Assembly: GCF_028898845.1 (NCBI RefSeq)
Contig: NZ_CP118574.1
Location: 7,861,001-7,925,000, forward strand
Length of the DNA stretch: 64,000 nt
Direction of reading: 5' to 3'
From: Streptomyces sp. WZ-12
Lineage (GTDB): Bacteria; Actinomycetota; Actinomycetes; Streptomycetales; Streptomycetaceae
The notes below the pieces were generated by a model. That model saw only the letters and a program-made list of their open reading frames with translations. It made no database searches and was not told the DNA's origin. The translations under genes were made by a program, and so were the position numbers. Below are positions 53,939 to 63,080 of this stretch, one piece after another; positions within the stretch are counted from its first letter, which is position 1; every line of letters starts with the position of its first letter.

Positions 53939-54352
53939 GTGAACCCAGTCCGCATGTCCGAGAAGCTGCAAGACGTTCTGGATTCCCGGGTCTTCGTCAC
54001 GGTGGCGACCCTGCAACCCGATGGCAGTCCGCACCAGTCGGTGGTCTGGGTGGGGCGCAATGGGGGCGAGGTGTTCTTCGTGACCGGTGTCGACAAGCGC
54101 AAGATCCGCAATCTGCGGCGTGATCCCCGGCTGAGCATGGCGGTCAACCCGCCCGCCGAGCCGTACGGCTATGCGGTGCTCAGCGGCACCGCGCGCTTCG
54201 AGAGCGCGGGGAGCCGCGAGCGGATGGACCAACTGGCCGTCAAATACACCGGGTTGACGTATGCGGAGCACAACCCGGAGGCGTACGCCACGCTGCCCGA
54301 GCTGGTGACCGTGCACCTCACGCCCGAGAAGATCGCGGCGCGGTTCCTGTGA
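53939..54352 (+). CDS. PPOX-class F420/FMN-dependent oxidoreductase
   Basis: 137 residues of split-barrel fold. RVFVTVATLQPDGSPHQSVV then WVGRNGGEVFFVT, DKRKIRNLRRDPRLSMAV and YGYAVLSGTARF match the pyridoxamine-phosphate-oxidase-like family whose actinobacterial members often use F420. Start is GTG 53939 or ATG 53954. Its stop overlaps the SDR start (GTGA), so the two form an operon controlled by the divergent TetR gene. Confidence 0.88.
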   Translation: MNPVRMSEKLQDVLDSRVFVTVATLQPDGSPHQSVVWVGRNGGEVFFVTGVDKRKIRNLRRDPRLSMAVNPPAEPYGYAVLSGTARFESAGSRERMDQLAVKYTGLTYAEHNPEAYATLPELVTVHLTPEKIAARFL

Positions 54353-55176
54353 AGACGTACCTCATCACCGGTGGCACGGACGGCATCGGCAAGGAGCTCG
54401 CCCTGCGGTGCCTGGCGGATGGGGCGCAGGTGGTGGCCGTCGGGCGCAGTGCGGCGAGGGGAGCCGAGTGGCTGGCCGCGGCCCGGGCCCAAGGCGCCGC
54501 CGACCGGGCGCACTTCGTCGCGGCCGACCTCAGCCTGGTCGCCGAGAACCGGGCGTTGATCGAGCGGTTCCGCGGTTCCTTCGCCAGGCTGGACGCCCTC
54601 GTGCTGTGTGCCAGGCACTTCCGGACCACGCGCCTGGTCACGGCCGAGGGGTTCGAGAACACCTTCGCGCACTTCTATCTGAGCCGCCATCTGCTGAGCC
54701 ACGGGCTCCTCGACCGGCTCGAAGCCGCCGACGATCCGGTGGTGCTCAACGTCGCCGGGCCGGGTGGCACGACGGAGATCGCCTGGGACGACCTCCAACT
54801 CGCCCGCGGCTACGACGGCCAGCGGGCGCTGGCGCTGGGTGGGCGGCTCAATGATCTGCTCGGTGTCGGGTTCGCGGATGCCTGGCCGAGGGCCGGGACA
54901 CGGTATGTGCTGTTCCACCCGGGGACGGTCAACACGGGCTTCTCCGGGGGGTACACACCGGAGATGCTGGTCCTGATCGATGCCCTCCGGCGGTCCGCGC
55001 GGGCGGTTGAGGACGCCGTGGCCCCGATCGTCGAGGTGTTGGAACGCCCGCCCGCGGCGCCGCTGAGCGCCCTGGTGCAGGGGGCGCCGCTGAGCCTGGA
55101 CGGCCCGGGCTTCGACGTTGCCGAGGCGCGCCGACTGCGCCGTGCGACTGAGGGGTTGTTGGCGGCGGGCGGCTGA
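54349..55176 (+). CDS. Short-chain dehydrogenase/reductase
   Basis: 275 residues. The NAD(P)-binding TYLITGGTDGIGKELALRCL and the downstream VAADLSLV and LDALVLCARHF are standard. The catalytic Ser-Tyr-Lys triad is not obvious: the expected NVSS region reads NVAGPGGTTEIAW, and no YxxxK follows in the usual place. It resembles the 'SDR family NAD(P)-dependent oxidoreductase' relatives with degenerate active sites. GTG start overlaps the previous stop by 4 bases. Confidence 0.8.
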   Translation: MKTYLITGGTDGIGKELALRCLADGAQVVAVGRSAARGAEWLAAARAQGAADRAHFVAADLSLVAENRALIERFRGSFARLDALVLCARHFRTTRLVTAEGFENTFAHFYLSRHLLSHGLLDRLEAADDPVVLNVAGPGGTTEIAWDDLQLARGYDGQRALALGGRLNDLLGVGFADAWPRAGTRYVLFHPGTVNTGFSGGYTPEMLVLIDALRRSARAVEDAVAPIVEVLERPPAAPLSALVQGAPLSLDGPGFDVAEARRLRRATEGLLAAGG

Positions 55177-55264
55177 GTGCCTGGGCGGGAGCGTGTCCGC
55201 ACGCCGTGCGTGAGACCCCTCCCGACCCGCTCCGTAACGCCCCGGACGGGGTGTTGGTGTCGTT

Positions 55265-55286
55265 GCGTCACCTCCGGTTCACCCGC
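55265..55286 (+). promoter_or_regulatory. PHO-box-like direct repeats upstream of alkaline phosphatase
   Basis: Two adjacent 11-base units, GCGTCACCTCC (55265-55275) and GGTTCACCCGC (55276-55286), fit the Streptomyces PhoP direct-repeat consensus, roughly GGTTCAYYYRG. They lie about 70 bases before the phosphatase ATG, a position suited to phosphate-starvation control. Confidence 0.7.
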
Positions 55287-55354
55287 GGCTGGTGGGCTTA
55301 CGACCCGTTGGGCCAATTGCCCACGTTCCCGGGATCGTTCAAGGAGACCCCTCG

Positions 55355-56713
55355 ATGCACAGACCCTCCCGCCGTCGCCTCGCCGCAGCCACCGCCCTGG
55401 TGGCCGTCACCGCAGCCGGGGTCGCCGTGGCCACCGTGGCCGGTGCCGCAGACACCAGGCAACAGGCACAGCGCGCCATCCAGGGTGGCAAGGCGAAGAA
55501 CGTCATCCTGCTCATCGGTGACGGCATGGGGGACTCCGAGATCACCCTCGCCCGCGACTACGTGGTGGGCGCCAACGGCCGCCTGAACATGGACAAGTTC
55601 CCGCTCACCGGCGCCTACACTACGTACGCGGTGCACGCGGACGGCACCCCGGACTACGTGACCGACTCCGCGGCGAGCGGCTCCGGTTGGGCGACCGGTC
55701 ACAAGACCGTCAACGGCCGCATCTCCAAGACCCCGGACACCGACCGGGCGCTGCCGACCCTCCTCGAACTGGCGCAGAAGAAGGGTTACGCCACCGGCAG
55801 CGTCACCACCGCCGAACTCACCGACGCCACCCCCGCGGTGCTCGCCTCGCACGCCACCGACCGCTCCTGCCAGGGCCCCGGCGACATGGCCAAGTGCCCC
55901 AACGACACCATCGCCAAGGGCGGTCCGGGCTCGATCGCCGAGCAGTCCGTCAACCACAAGGTGGACGTGCTGCTCGGGGGCGGCAAGCAGCGCTTCGACC
56001 AGAAGGTGACGGAGGGGAAGTACAAGGGGCTGTCCGTCACCCAGCAGGCGGAGAAGTTGGGCTACCAGGTCGTCACCGATACTGCCGGGTTGACGGGTGC
56101 CAAGGCGGGCAAGCCGGTGCTGGGCCTGTTCGCGCCGGGCAATGTGCCGACCGAGTGGACCGGCAAGCCGGCGGCCGTGGGCGGGACCGACCCGCAGCGG
56201 TGCGCCACCACCAACTCCGGCCGCCCGGCGGGCACTCCGAGCCTCGCGGACACGGCGACCAAGGCCATCCAGCTCCTGGAGTCCAAGCAGAAGCACGCCA
56301 AGAAGGGCTTCTTCCTCCAGATCGAGGGCGCGTCGATCGACAAGCAGGACCACGCGGCGGACCCCTGCGGCCAGATCGGTGAGACGGCCGCGTTCGACCG
56401 TGCGGTGAAGGTGGCCCGCGACTACGCGGCCAAGCACCCCGACACCCTCGTGGTGACCACCGCCGACCACGGCCACACCAGTCAGATCGTGCCCCTGGAG
56501 GCCACCCCGCCCGGTCTGACCTCCACCCTCGTCACCAACGAGGGGCAGCAGCTGAAGGTCAACTACTCCACCAACACCCCGGGCAAGTCGCAGGAACACA
56601 CCGGCACCCAGGTGCGGATCGCCGCCCAGGGCCCCCAGGCGTACCGGGTCCTCGGCGTCACCAACCAGACGGACCTGTTCACCACCATCCGCGAGGCGTT
56701 GGGCCTGCGCTGA
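55355..56713 (+). CDS. phoA: Secreted alkaline phosphatase (PhoA type)
   Basis: 452 residues. An N-terminal signal (MHRPSRRRLAAATALVAVTA...AGA) directs export. The active site shows NVILLIGDGMGDSE (metal), VTDSAASGSGWATGHKT with the nucleophilic Ser, EGASIDKQDHAADPCGQ and TTADHGHTSQ, the E. coli PhoA pattern rather than PhoD or PhoX. AAGGAGA precedes ATG 55355. With the PHO-box-like repeat upstream, PhoP-controlled phosphate scavenging is likely. A strong hairpin ends the unit. Confidence 0.95.
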   Translation: MHRPSRRRLAAATALVAVTAAGVAVATVAGAADTRQQAQRAIQGGKAKNVILLIGDGMGDSEITLARDYVVGANGRLNMDKFPLTGAYTTYAVHADGTPDYVTDSAASGSGWATGHKTVNGRISKTPDTDRALPTLLELAQKKGYATGSVTTAELTDATPAVLASHATDRSCQGPGDMAKCPNDTIAKGGPGSIAEQSVNHKVDVLLGGGKQRFDQKVTEGKYKGLSVTQQAEKLGYQVVTDTAGLTGAKAGKPVLGLFAPGNVPTEWTGKPAAVGGTDPQRCATTNSGRPAGTPSLADTATKAIQLLESKQKHAKKGFFLQIEGASIDKQDHAADPCGQIGETAAFDRAVKVARDYAAKHPDTLVVTTADHGHTSQIVPLEATPPGLTSTLVTNEGQQLKVNYSTNTPGKSQEHTGTQVRIAAQGPQAYRVLGVTNQTDLFTTIREALGLR

Positions 56714-56720
56714 GGATGCG

Positions 56721-56759
56721 GTAGGCACCGGGAGGGGCGGCTCCCTCCCGGTGCCCTAC
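56721..56759. terminator. Bidirectional hairpin terminator between phosphatase and DUF2127 gene
   Basis: GTAGGCACCGGGAGGG pairs with CCCTCCCGGTGCCCTAC (one bulge) around a GCGGCT loop. It lies between two convergent genes, 8 bases after the phosphatase stop. Confidence 0.85.
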
Positions 56760-56787
56760 GTGTCGTGCCCGCTGCCCGCGGCGCCGT

Positions 56788-57648
56788 TCAGGGCCGCGGC
56801 GGGCCGGGCGGGACCCGCTCCAACGCGTCCCAACTGAGGTCCCGTTCGCGCTCGGCGGCCTCCGCGCGGCCGCCGCCGCGCATGCCGAACAGCCGCTTGG
56901 CGAAGAGCAGATAGGCCACCACGGCGAGGTTGATGATCAGCGTGAGGACCTTGGTGACGGTCACCCGGGACATCAGTTCGTAGACCTCCGGGACCAGGAG
57001 GACGGTGGTGGCGACGAACGTCAGATACTCCGCCCACCGCTTGGCGCACCACAGCCCGACCGCCTCCACGCCCTCCAGCAGGGCATACGCGGCGATCACC
57101 AGTCCGATCAGCCACAGCGTGGAGGAACGCACCGCGAACGCCTTGGCGACCTCGCCCAGCAGCCCGCGTTCGGAGACCCCGCCGGCCCCGCCCACGCCGT
57201 TCTGGAGCAGGTCCATGAACCGGTAGAACGGTGCCTGGAGGCTCGCCCGTTTGTCCGCGAAGGCCAGAATGCCGGCGGCCAGCGCGCCGAGCACCACGAA
57301 GTGCAGCAGCCGGTCGAGCGCGATCAGCCGCAGGACGTAGCGGTCGCGGAGGGGCTTGCCGCGCAACGGGAGGGTGATCTCGTGGCGGTCGGGCGGGTGG
57401 GGGCGGTCGGGGTGGGTTGGGGGCGTCACCGGCAGCCAGGCATCGCAGCGCAGACAGCGGTGCCAACGCAGCCCGTCCCGGTCCTCGCGGACCAACAGGC
57501 CGTCGGCGGGCCGCACTTGCTCCGCGTCCACGCCTTCGAGGCGATGGCCGTGCAGCGCACAGGCGAGCAGTTCGTAGCGCAGCCGCCGCTTGTCGCCGCC
57601 GGTCCCGGTCACCGGGGTCGACGCGGTCCGGTCCTCCTCCTCGGCCAT
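56788..57648 (-). CDS. DUF2127-family membrane protein
   Basis: 286 residues. The first ~90 residues are soluble and carry WHRCLRCDAWLP, a CxxC possible metal site. The membrane part has about four helices (LLHFVVLGALAAGILAFAD, SSTLWLIGLVIAAYALLEGV) and the family motif VGLWCAKRWAEYLTFVATTV with PEVYELMSR. Function unknown. Confidence 0.85.
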   Translation of the reverse strand: MAEEEDRTASTPVTGTGGDKRRLRYELLACALHGHRLEGVDAEQVRPADGLLVREDRDGLRWHRCLRCDAWLPVTPPTHPDRPHPPDRHEITLPLRGKPLRDRYVLRLIALDRLLHFVVLGALAAGILAFADKRASLQAPFYRFMDLLQNGVGGAGGVSERGLLGEVAKAFAVRSSTLWLIGLVIAAYALLEGVEAVGLWCAKRWAEYLTFVATTVLLVPEVYELMSRVTVTKVLTLIINLAVVAYLLFAKRLFGMRGGGRAEAAERERDLSWDALERVPPGPPRP

Positions 57649-57793
57649 GGGTACCTCCGGTCGCGAACGGGGCTGGGCGCTCGGGTGCCTGTCCTCGGGT
57701 GCCTGCGGTGGGTACCGCGGGCGGCCCGAGGCCAGTCTGGGGTACCGCGGGCGACGATCCCGGCAATGCGATCCGGGGCGCGCCCGACCGCGC

Positions 57794-58507
57794 TCAGGCG
57801 GGCAGTGGCAGGTGGTACTCGACCGCCCGTCGCGTCGTCGGGGCGAAACCGAGCGAGACGAGGGCCGTCTCGTAGACCTCGTCCTCGGGCGCGACGTGGG
57901 TCTCCACCACCCGCACCCCGGCGAGTTCGCCGCTCACCCGGCGCACGGCCATCGAGACCAGCGCCGCCAATGCCTCGGAGGTCCCCTCCTCCTGTCGGTC
58001 GTGATCCAGCACCGCCCGGTCGCCCGCCACCTCCACATCGCACCAGGCATCGCCGACCGCCACCCGGAACGGGGCGCCCTCCGCGGTCGGCCGCTCCGCC
58101 GGCCGGCTCACGGGAGCGCCGGGCGGGGTGGCCGCCAACTCCCGCCGCCACCAGCGGTACACCTCGTCGCCGGCGACGGCCCCCAACTCCTCCAGCGCGG
58201 CGGCGACGGCCAGGGGCAACTCCCCGCCCTCCTCGACCCAGCGCAACGTCCGTCCGCCGGCCTCCCGGACGACCGGCGCCGCCGCGCGCAGCAACGGCGC
58301 CCGAACGTCCAGCGAACCGTCCACCAACCCCACGAACCGGAGATCGGGATCCTCCGCGCCCAGGTCGAGCACCGCGACCGAGCCGACGACCGCCCCCGCC
58401 TCCCGCGCCACCACCACGGCGCGGGTGCGCTCGTTCGCCCAGTGCTCCTCGACCCGGCGCCCGGCAGTCGCCCCGCGCTTCCGGTGAACCTCGATAGAAA
58501 CCGACAT
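57794..58507 (-). CDS. GNAT-acetyltransferase-like protein
   Basis: 237 residues. VVAREAGAVVGSVAVLDLG and the ending ALVSLGFAPTTRRAVEYHLP resemble a GNAT fold, but the acetyl-CoA pyrophosphate loop is not clear. Many related actinobacterial proteins of this length are only loosely annotated. The start is ATG 58507. Medium-low certainty on function. Confidence 0.5.
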   Translation of the reverse strand: MSVSIEVHRKRGATAGRRVEEHWANERTRAVVVAREAGAVVGSVAVLDLGAEDPDLRFVGLVDGSLDVRAPLLRAAAPVVREAGGRTLRWVEEGGELPLAVAAALEELGAVAGDEVYRWWRRELAATPPGAPVSRPAERPTAEGAPFRVAVGDAWCDVEVAGDRAVLDHDRQEEGTSEALAALVSMAVRRVSGELAGVRVVETHVAPEDEVYETALVSLGFAPTTRRAVEYHLPLPA

Positions 58508-58616
58508 GGATCGATTGTCCCATGTCGAAGGGCATGTTGCGTAAATGTGTTCGATTTGCGCAACGCTTCCGCATGGTCAATCGGCCATCTGCAACGACCA
58601 GTCACGGCCCGGTAGC

Positions 58617-59042
58617 GTGGCGGGATGGCGAGGGTGGGTACGCGTGGTCCTCCACGAGCGCGACCGGCCCGACGCGGCCAACATCGGCCTGATCGAGTCC
58701 GTCGCCCGGTACGCCCTCGACGCCGGCTACCACGTCGTCGCCGAAGGCATCCTCTCTGCGGCCCGCTACGGCGCCATGCTCCAACGACTGTGCGCCGACC
58801 ACCGCGGCCCGACGCGCTGTTACTACCTGCACGTGCCCTTCGAGGAGACGCTGCGCCGGCACGCCACCAAGCCCCAGGCGTTCGAGTACGGCGAGGCCGA
58901 AATACGCGGCTGGTGCCGGGAGTTGGACCTGCTTTGTGAGCCTGCCGAAACCGTCATCGGTCCCGACAGCGCTCTCGCCGACACGGTCCGGCGCATCATG
59001 TCGGACACCGGCCTGGCCGCCCTCCCGCCGTTGGAGCGTTGA
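58617..59042 (+). pseudogene. P-loop kinase gene that has lost its 5' (Walker A) part
   Basis: The frame reads RVVLHERDRPDAANIGLIES, ARYALDAGYHVVAEGILSAA, CYYLHVPFEETLRRHATKPQ and RRIMSDTG. This is the middle and C-terminal part of a common actinobacterial kinase family that normally begins with LRGNSGSGKST about 40 residues earlier. Here the P-loop is absent and the preceding codons (GWRGWVR) are unrelated. GTG 58617 has no good ribosome site. The protein cannot bind ATP in the usual way, so I treat it as a truncated, decaying gene. Confidence 0.75.
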
Positions 59043-59112
59043 GCGGCGGCGGGGAGCTCGGTGCGAAGTCCCGCCGTTGCGGGGCGTGTTGGGGGTGCCT
59101 GGGGCCCGGGCG

Positions 59113-59523
59113 TCAGTGCACGGTGACCGTCACGGTGCGGGAGACCGAACGGGTGCGGGGGTGCTTGTCGTTGGGGGAGTGGCCCTCGAAGAGGACCGCG
59201 CGCAGGTAGAGGTGACCGCGCAGCGCGGCGCGCACGCCGGCGTTGACGGTGCCGCCGGCGTGGCGCACGGGCTTGGAGCACTTCACGGTGCGCCAGGCGC
59301 CGGTGCCCCAACGCCGTTGCACGCAGACCTTGTTGTACGACGCGCCGTCGTCGGTCGCCTTGCCGGTGGCGTGGACGAGCCCGCCCCGGCCGACCGAGCG
59401 CGGGCCGGCGGCGAAGGTCAGGGACGACTTGGCCGAGGCCGGTACCGCGGTGATGCCCAGCGAGGTCACCGCGAGGGCGCCGATGAGCGCGGACTGCAGG
59501 GCACGACGGTTGTGGCGGGTCAT
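59113..59523 (-). CDS. Secreted protein of unknown function
   Basis: 136 residues. Signal peptide (RRALQSALIGALAVTSLGIT...ASA) then a beta-rich domain with two Cys (YNKVCVQRRWGTGAWRTVKC) likely forming a disulfide, and a VTVTVH ending. AGGAGAAAAGG gives an excellent ribosome site for ATG 59523. I do not recognise the family. Confidence 0.7.
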   Translation of the reverse strand: MTRHNRRALQSALIGALAVTSLGITAVPASAKSSLTFAAGPRSVGRGGLVHATGKATDDGASYNKVCVQRRWGTGAWRTVKCSKPVRHAGGTVNAGVRAALRGHLYLRAVLFEGHSPNDKHPRTRSVSRTVTVTVH

Positions 59524-59678
59524 CCTTTTCTCCTCCGTGGCCTTTTCGATGGGCTGGGGCATCCGGAGTGGTGGAAGCTGCCGCATCACGTGGCTACCCG
59601 GATGATCACACCACCTTACGTCTCCTTTACCCTGCGGGGGACAGTTTTGGGTATTTCTTGGAGAAGTGGGTGCACTGC

Positions 59679-60626
59679 GTGAAGTTGGGCCGAGTTTCCG
59701 CCGTTGTCGCTGCTGCTGCGATGGCGCCGGCCGTCTTGTTCTCGTCGCCGGCGGTCGCCGCCGACCGGGCCGCGTCGCCGGCCACCACCGCGCCGGACCC
59801 GGCGTCGTCGGCCAAGCCCGACGAGCCGGCAGGGGAGGGCGACCCGGCGGCCGCCGAGCGGGACCGGGCGGCGATCCGGCGGATCTTGGCGGACGACAAG
59901 ACCGGCGTGGGGCTGCGGTGCGCGGCCCAGAAGGCGCTCGACGGTGGGCCCGCGGCCATGCGGCACTTCCTTGCGGTCGGGCGGTACAAGGCGCGGGACG
60001 AGGACAACCGGGTGGCGGTCGCGCAGCTCATCGCGCGTGACACGTCGGGGCCGTCGGTCCGCGAGGCCGGCCGGCGGGCGTTGCGCGGCACGGCCGAGGA
60101 CCGGGTGCGCTTCCTGGAGTCCGGATGGCGTGCGGCGCAGGTGACCGATGACCGGGTGCGGACCTTGCGGGTCATGAGCGTTGGCGGGCCCGCGGTGCAG
60201 GCGGCCGGGACGAAGGCGCTGGACGGTACGCCGGCGGACCTCCGCCACTTCCTGGAGGTCGGCCAGTACGAGGCCCGCGCCCAGGACGAGGCGGCCGAGG
60301 CCAAGCGCAAGGAGCAGGAGAAGGAAGCGAAGGAGGCGCGGGAAGCGGAGGCGAAGCGGAAGGCCGAGGAGGAGGCCGGCAAGCGGAAGCCCGCCCCGAA
60401 GCCCGAGGGGGAGAGCGGAAAGCCGGCGGCCGACGCCCATGCCGACGGTGTCCGGCCCGCGTCCGCGTCGGATGCCGGCCCGGTCTCCGCGGCCGGCGGG
60501 CGTGAACTGGCCGCCACCGGTGCCGGATCGGCCGCCCCGTGGGCCGTCGGTGCTTCGGCCGTCGCGCTCACCGCCGGCGCGGGGCTCGTGATGGCGGCCC
60601 GCCGCCGTACCGCGGGCCAGCGCTGA
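59679..60626 (+). CDS. ALF-repeat surface protein with sortase LAxTG tail
   Basis: 315 residues. A signal peptide precedes three ALF-type repeats of about 45 residues (AAQKALDGGPAAMRHFLAVG; AGRRALRGTAEDRVRFLESG; AGTKALDGTPADLRHFLEVG). A highly charged Lys/Glu/Ala coiled-coil stretch (KRKEQEKEAKEAREAEAKRK) follows, then LAATG (277-281), a hydrophobic helix and Arg-rich tail, the sorting signal used by class E sortases in Streptomyces. It should be covalently attached to the cell wall. GTG 59679 is chosen to give a proper signal; GGAGAAG lies upstream. Confidence 0.85.
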   Translation: MKLGRVSAVVAAAAMAPAVLFSSPAVAADRAASPATTAPDPASSAKPDEPAGEGDPAAAERDRAAIRRILADDKTGVGLRCAAQKALDGGPAAMRHFLAVGRYKARDEDNRVAVAQLIARDTSGPSVREAGRRALRGTAEDRVRFLESGWRAAQVTDDRVRTLRVMSVGGPAVQAAGTKALDGTPADLRHFLEVGQYEARAQDEAAEAKRKEQEKEAKEAREAEAKRKAEEEAGKRKPAPKPEGESGKPAADAHADGVRPASASDAGPVSAAGGRELAATGAGSAAPWAVGASAVALTAGAGLVMAARRRTAGQR

Positions 60627-60631
60627 CGCGC

Positions 60632-60673
60632 CGCGCGGGCCTCGCCGTCCACCCGTACGGCGAGGCCCGCGCG
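60632..60673. terminator. Perfect 17-bp hairpin, bidirectional terminator
   Basis: CGCGCGGGCCTCGCCGT (60632-60648) and ACGGCGAGGCCCGCGCG (60657-60673) are perfect inverted copies around an 8-base loop, between the convergent ALF-repeat and HelD genes. Confidence 0.9.
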
Positions 60674-60701
60674 TCGTCGCGCCGCTGGCGCGCCCGGCCG
60701 G

Positions 60702-62939
60702 TCAGCCCGCCAGCGTGGCCAGACCCTCGGGCAGCGCGCCGGTGTGGAGCACGCCCAGCCGCTGGGTCGCCCGGGTGAGCGCGACGTAGAGGTCGCTGGT
60801 CCCGAACTCCGCCGGTTCGGCGACCAGTACGGCGTCGAACTCCAACCCCTTGGCCTGGCGCGGGTCGAGGAGCACCACCGGGCTGGTCAGATCGGGCACC
60901 GGACCGGTGGACGCGGCCGGCAGGGCGGCCGCCAGTTCGGCGCGGCGCCCGGGCGGGGCGATCACGGCGAGCCGGCCCCGGTCGTCGCGCCGCGTCTCGC
61001 GGGCCACTGCCTCCGCCACCGCCGCCGGCAGGTCGTCGGTGCGGTGAGCCCACGGCGGGACCCCGGTGGAGCGGATCGAGGCGGGCGGCACGAACGACGG
61101 GTCGGCGGCCCGGGGGACCTCCGCGGCGGTCGTCATGATCTCGGTCGGCGTGCGGTAGTTGACGCCGAGTCGGACGTGCTCCCAGCGGTCCTCCATGTAC
61201 GGCGCGAGGATGGTCTCCCAGGAGCCGCAGCCGCCCGGTTCCGAGGTCTGCGCGGGGTCGCCGACCAGCGTCATCGAGCGGGTCGGGCAGCGGCGCATCA
61301 GCAACCGCCACAGCATCGGCGAGAGTTCCTGTGCCTCGTCGACGATGATGTGGCCGAAGGCCCAGGTGCGGTCGGCCGCGGCGCGTTCGGCGGCGCTGCG
61401 GTGGTCGGCCTCCTCCTGGCGCTCGGCGAGCCGGTCCGCGTCGATCAGGTCGTGCGCGGCCAGCACCTCGGAGTCCTCGTCGTCCTTGTCCTCGAACTCC
61501 TGGGTGCGCGAACCGTAGGAGAGGTCCAGCACGCCCTGGGCGTACGCGATGCGTTCCTGGCGTTCGGCCTCGGCGGCGGCCCGGGCGGCCGAGTCGTCGT
61601 CGCCGAGGAGTTCGGCCGCCTCGTCCAGCAGCGGGACGTCCGCCGGGGTCCAGTCGCCGCCGGTGCGGCGGATCGCCTCGGCGTCGGCGTCGGGGAGGTG
61701 GACCGGATCGGCCAGGAAGTCGGCCACGAGCCGCTGCGGGGTGAGCGTCGGCCACAACTCCTCGATGGCGGCGTGGACTTCGCGGCTGGTGGCGACGGCC
61801 TTGCCGAGCTGGGCGAGGTCGTCCGGGCCGAGGAGGTTCGGGCCGCCGTAGGGGTCGGCGCCGATCCGCTCGGTGAGTTGGGCGGTGAGCGCGTCGATCA
61901 CCTGGAACGCGAAGTGCGGGCGCGCGAGGTTGTGCGGCAGCCGGGTGGCGCGGGCGCGTTGCCGAGCCGCCGCGGCGATCTCCGCGTCCAGGTGCAGCTC
62001 GCCGTCGTCGTGCGCGATGACGAGGGTGGACTCGGGGAGGCTCTGCCGGTCGGCCACGAAGCGTGCGAGGGCGCCCGCCATCGCGGCGTTGCCCTTGACC
62101 TCGGCGGCGCGGGGCGCGTCGACGCCGGTCGCGGTCACGCCGGGGAACAGCTCGCCGGGCGTCGCCAGCAGCACGCCGGTCTCACCGAGCGAGGGCAGCA
62201 CCTGCCCGATGTAGCCGAGGAACGCCGGGTTGGGGCCGACGATCAACACCGCGCGGCGGGCGAGCTGTTCGCGGTGCGCGTACAGCAGGTACGCGGCCCG
62301 GTGAAGCGCCACGACGGTCTTGCCGGTGCCCGGGCCGCCCTCGACGACGAGGACGCCGTGGTGCGGGGCGCGGATGATGCGGTCCTGGTCGGCCTGGATG
62401 GTCTGCACGATGTCGTGCATCCGGCCGGTGCGTGCCGCGTCCAGGGAGGCCAGCAGGATGGCGTCCGCGTCCGCGCCTTCGTGGCCGGTGCGTTGGGAGT
62501 CGGCGAGGTCCAGGATCTCGTCGTGCAGTGCGGTCACCCGGCGGCCCTCGGTGGTCAGGTGGCGCCGGCGCCGCAGGCCCATCGGGGTGTGCCCGGTGGC
62601 GAGGTAGAAGGGGCGGGCGACCTCGGCCCGCCAGTCGATGACCAGCGGAGTGTGGTCGGCGTCGTCCCGGCGGATGCCGATGCGGCCGATGTGGTGGTCG
62701 CGGCCGTCCCGGAACGCCAGCCGGCCGAAGCACAGCCCGTGTTCCCCGGCCTCGAAACCGGCCAGCAGCTCGGCCTGTTCGGCGACCATCACGTCCCGCT
62801 CCAGCCGCGCCTGGAATGTGCCCTCCGCCTGCGGCAGGGCCCGTTCCAGCGCGTCCTGCGCCCCGGACCGCAGGGCGTCGAGGCGTTCGTGGAGCAGGTC
62901 CATGAATTCCTGCTCTTTACGCCATTCCTCGTTTGACAA
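60702..62939 (-). CDS. helD: HelD-like RNA polymerase recycling ATPase
   Basis: 745 residues. The N-terminal coiled-coil arm (residues 1-60) precedes the UvrD-like NTPase core: Walker A VVEGGPGTGKTVVALHRAAY, Walker B HIIVDEAQELSPM, GDPAQTSEPGG, and late motifs GLEFDAVLVAEP and LYVALTRATQRLGVLHTG. The long middle insertion is typical of actinobacterial HelD (class II). It removes stalled RNA polymerase from DNA and can confer rifampicin tolerance. ATG 62939 follows the usual MSNEEWRKEQEF start. No clear rifampicin-associated element was seen upstream. Confidence 0.9.
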   Translation of the reverse strand: MSNEEWRKEQEFMDLLHERLDALRSGAQDALERALPQAEGTFQARLERDVMVAEQAELLAGFEAGEHGLCFGRLAFRDGRDHHIGRIGIRRDDADHTPLVIDWRAEVARPFYLATGHTPMGLRRRRHLTTEGRRVTALHDEILDLADSQRTGHEGADADAILLASLDAARTGRMHDIVQTIQADQDRIIRAPHHGVLVVEGGPGTGKTVVALHRAAYLLYAHREQLARRAVLIVGPNPAFLGYIGQVLPSLGETGVLLATPGELFPGVTATGVDAPRAAEVKGNAAMAGALARFVADRQSLPESTLVIAHDDGELHLDAEIAAAARQRARATRLPHNLARPHFAFQVIDALTAQLTERIGADPYGGPNLLGPDDLAQLGKAVATSREVHAAIEELWPTLTPQRLVADFLADPVHLPDADAEAIRRTGGDWTPADVPLLDEAAELLGDDDSAARAAAEAERQERIAYAQGVLDLSYGSRTQEFEDKDDEDSEVLAAHDLIDADRLAERQEEADHRSAAERAAADRTWAFGHIIVDEAQELSPMLWRLLMRRCPTRSMTLVGDPAQTSEPGGCGSWETILAPYMEDRWEHVRLGVNYRTPTEIMTTAAEVPRAADPSFVPPASIRSTGVPPWAHRTDDLPAAVAEAVARETRRDDRGRLAVIAPPGRRAELAAALPAASTGPVPDLTSPVVLLDPRQAKGLEFDAVLVAEPAEFGTSDLYVALTRATQRLGVLHTGALPEGLATLAG

Positions 62940-63080
62940 TTCAGCTCCGCTCGAATATCCTGTGCAGTAGTGAGTTTGAGTAGCTAATTCTTCTGCGCAA
63001 TATGCAAACGCTCAATATACGCGGAGAATTACCCCCCTTGTCAATCCTCGATCGCAGGGAACTGCGTCGGGGATTTCTTG

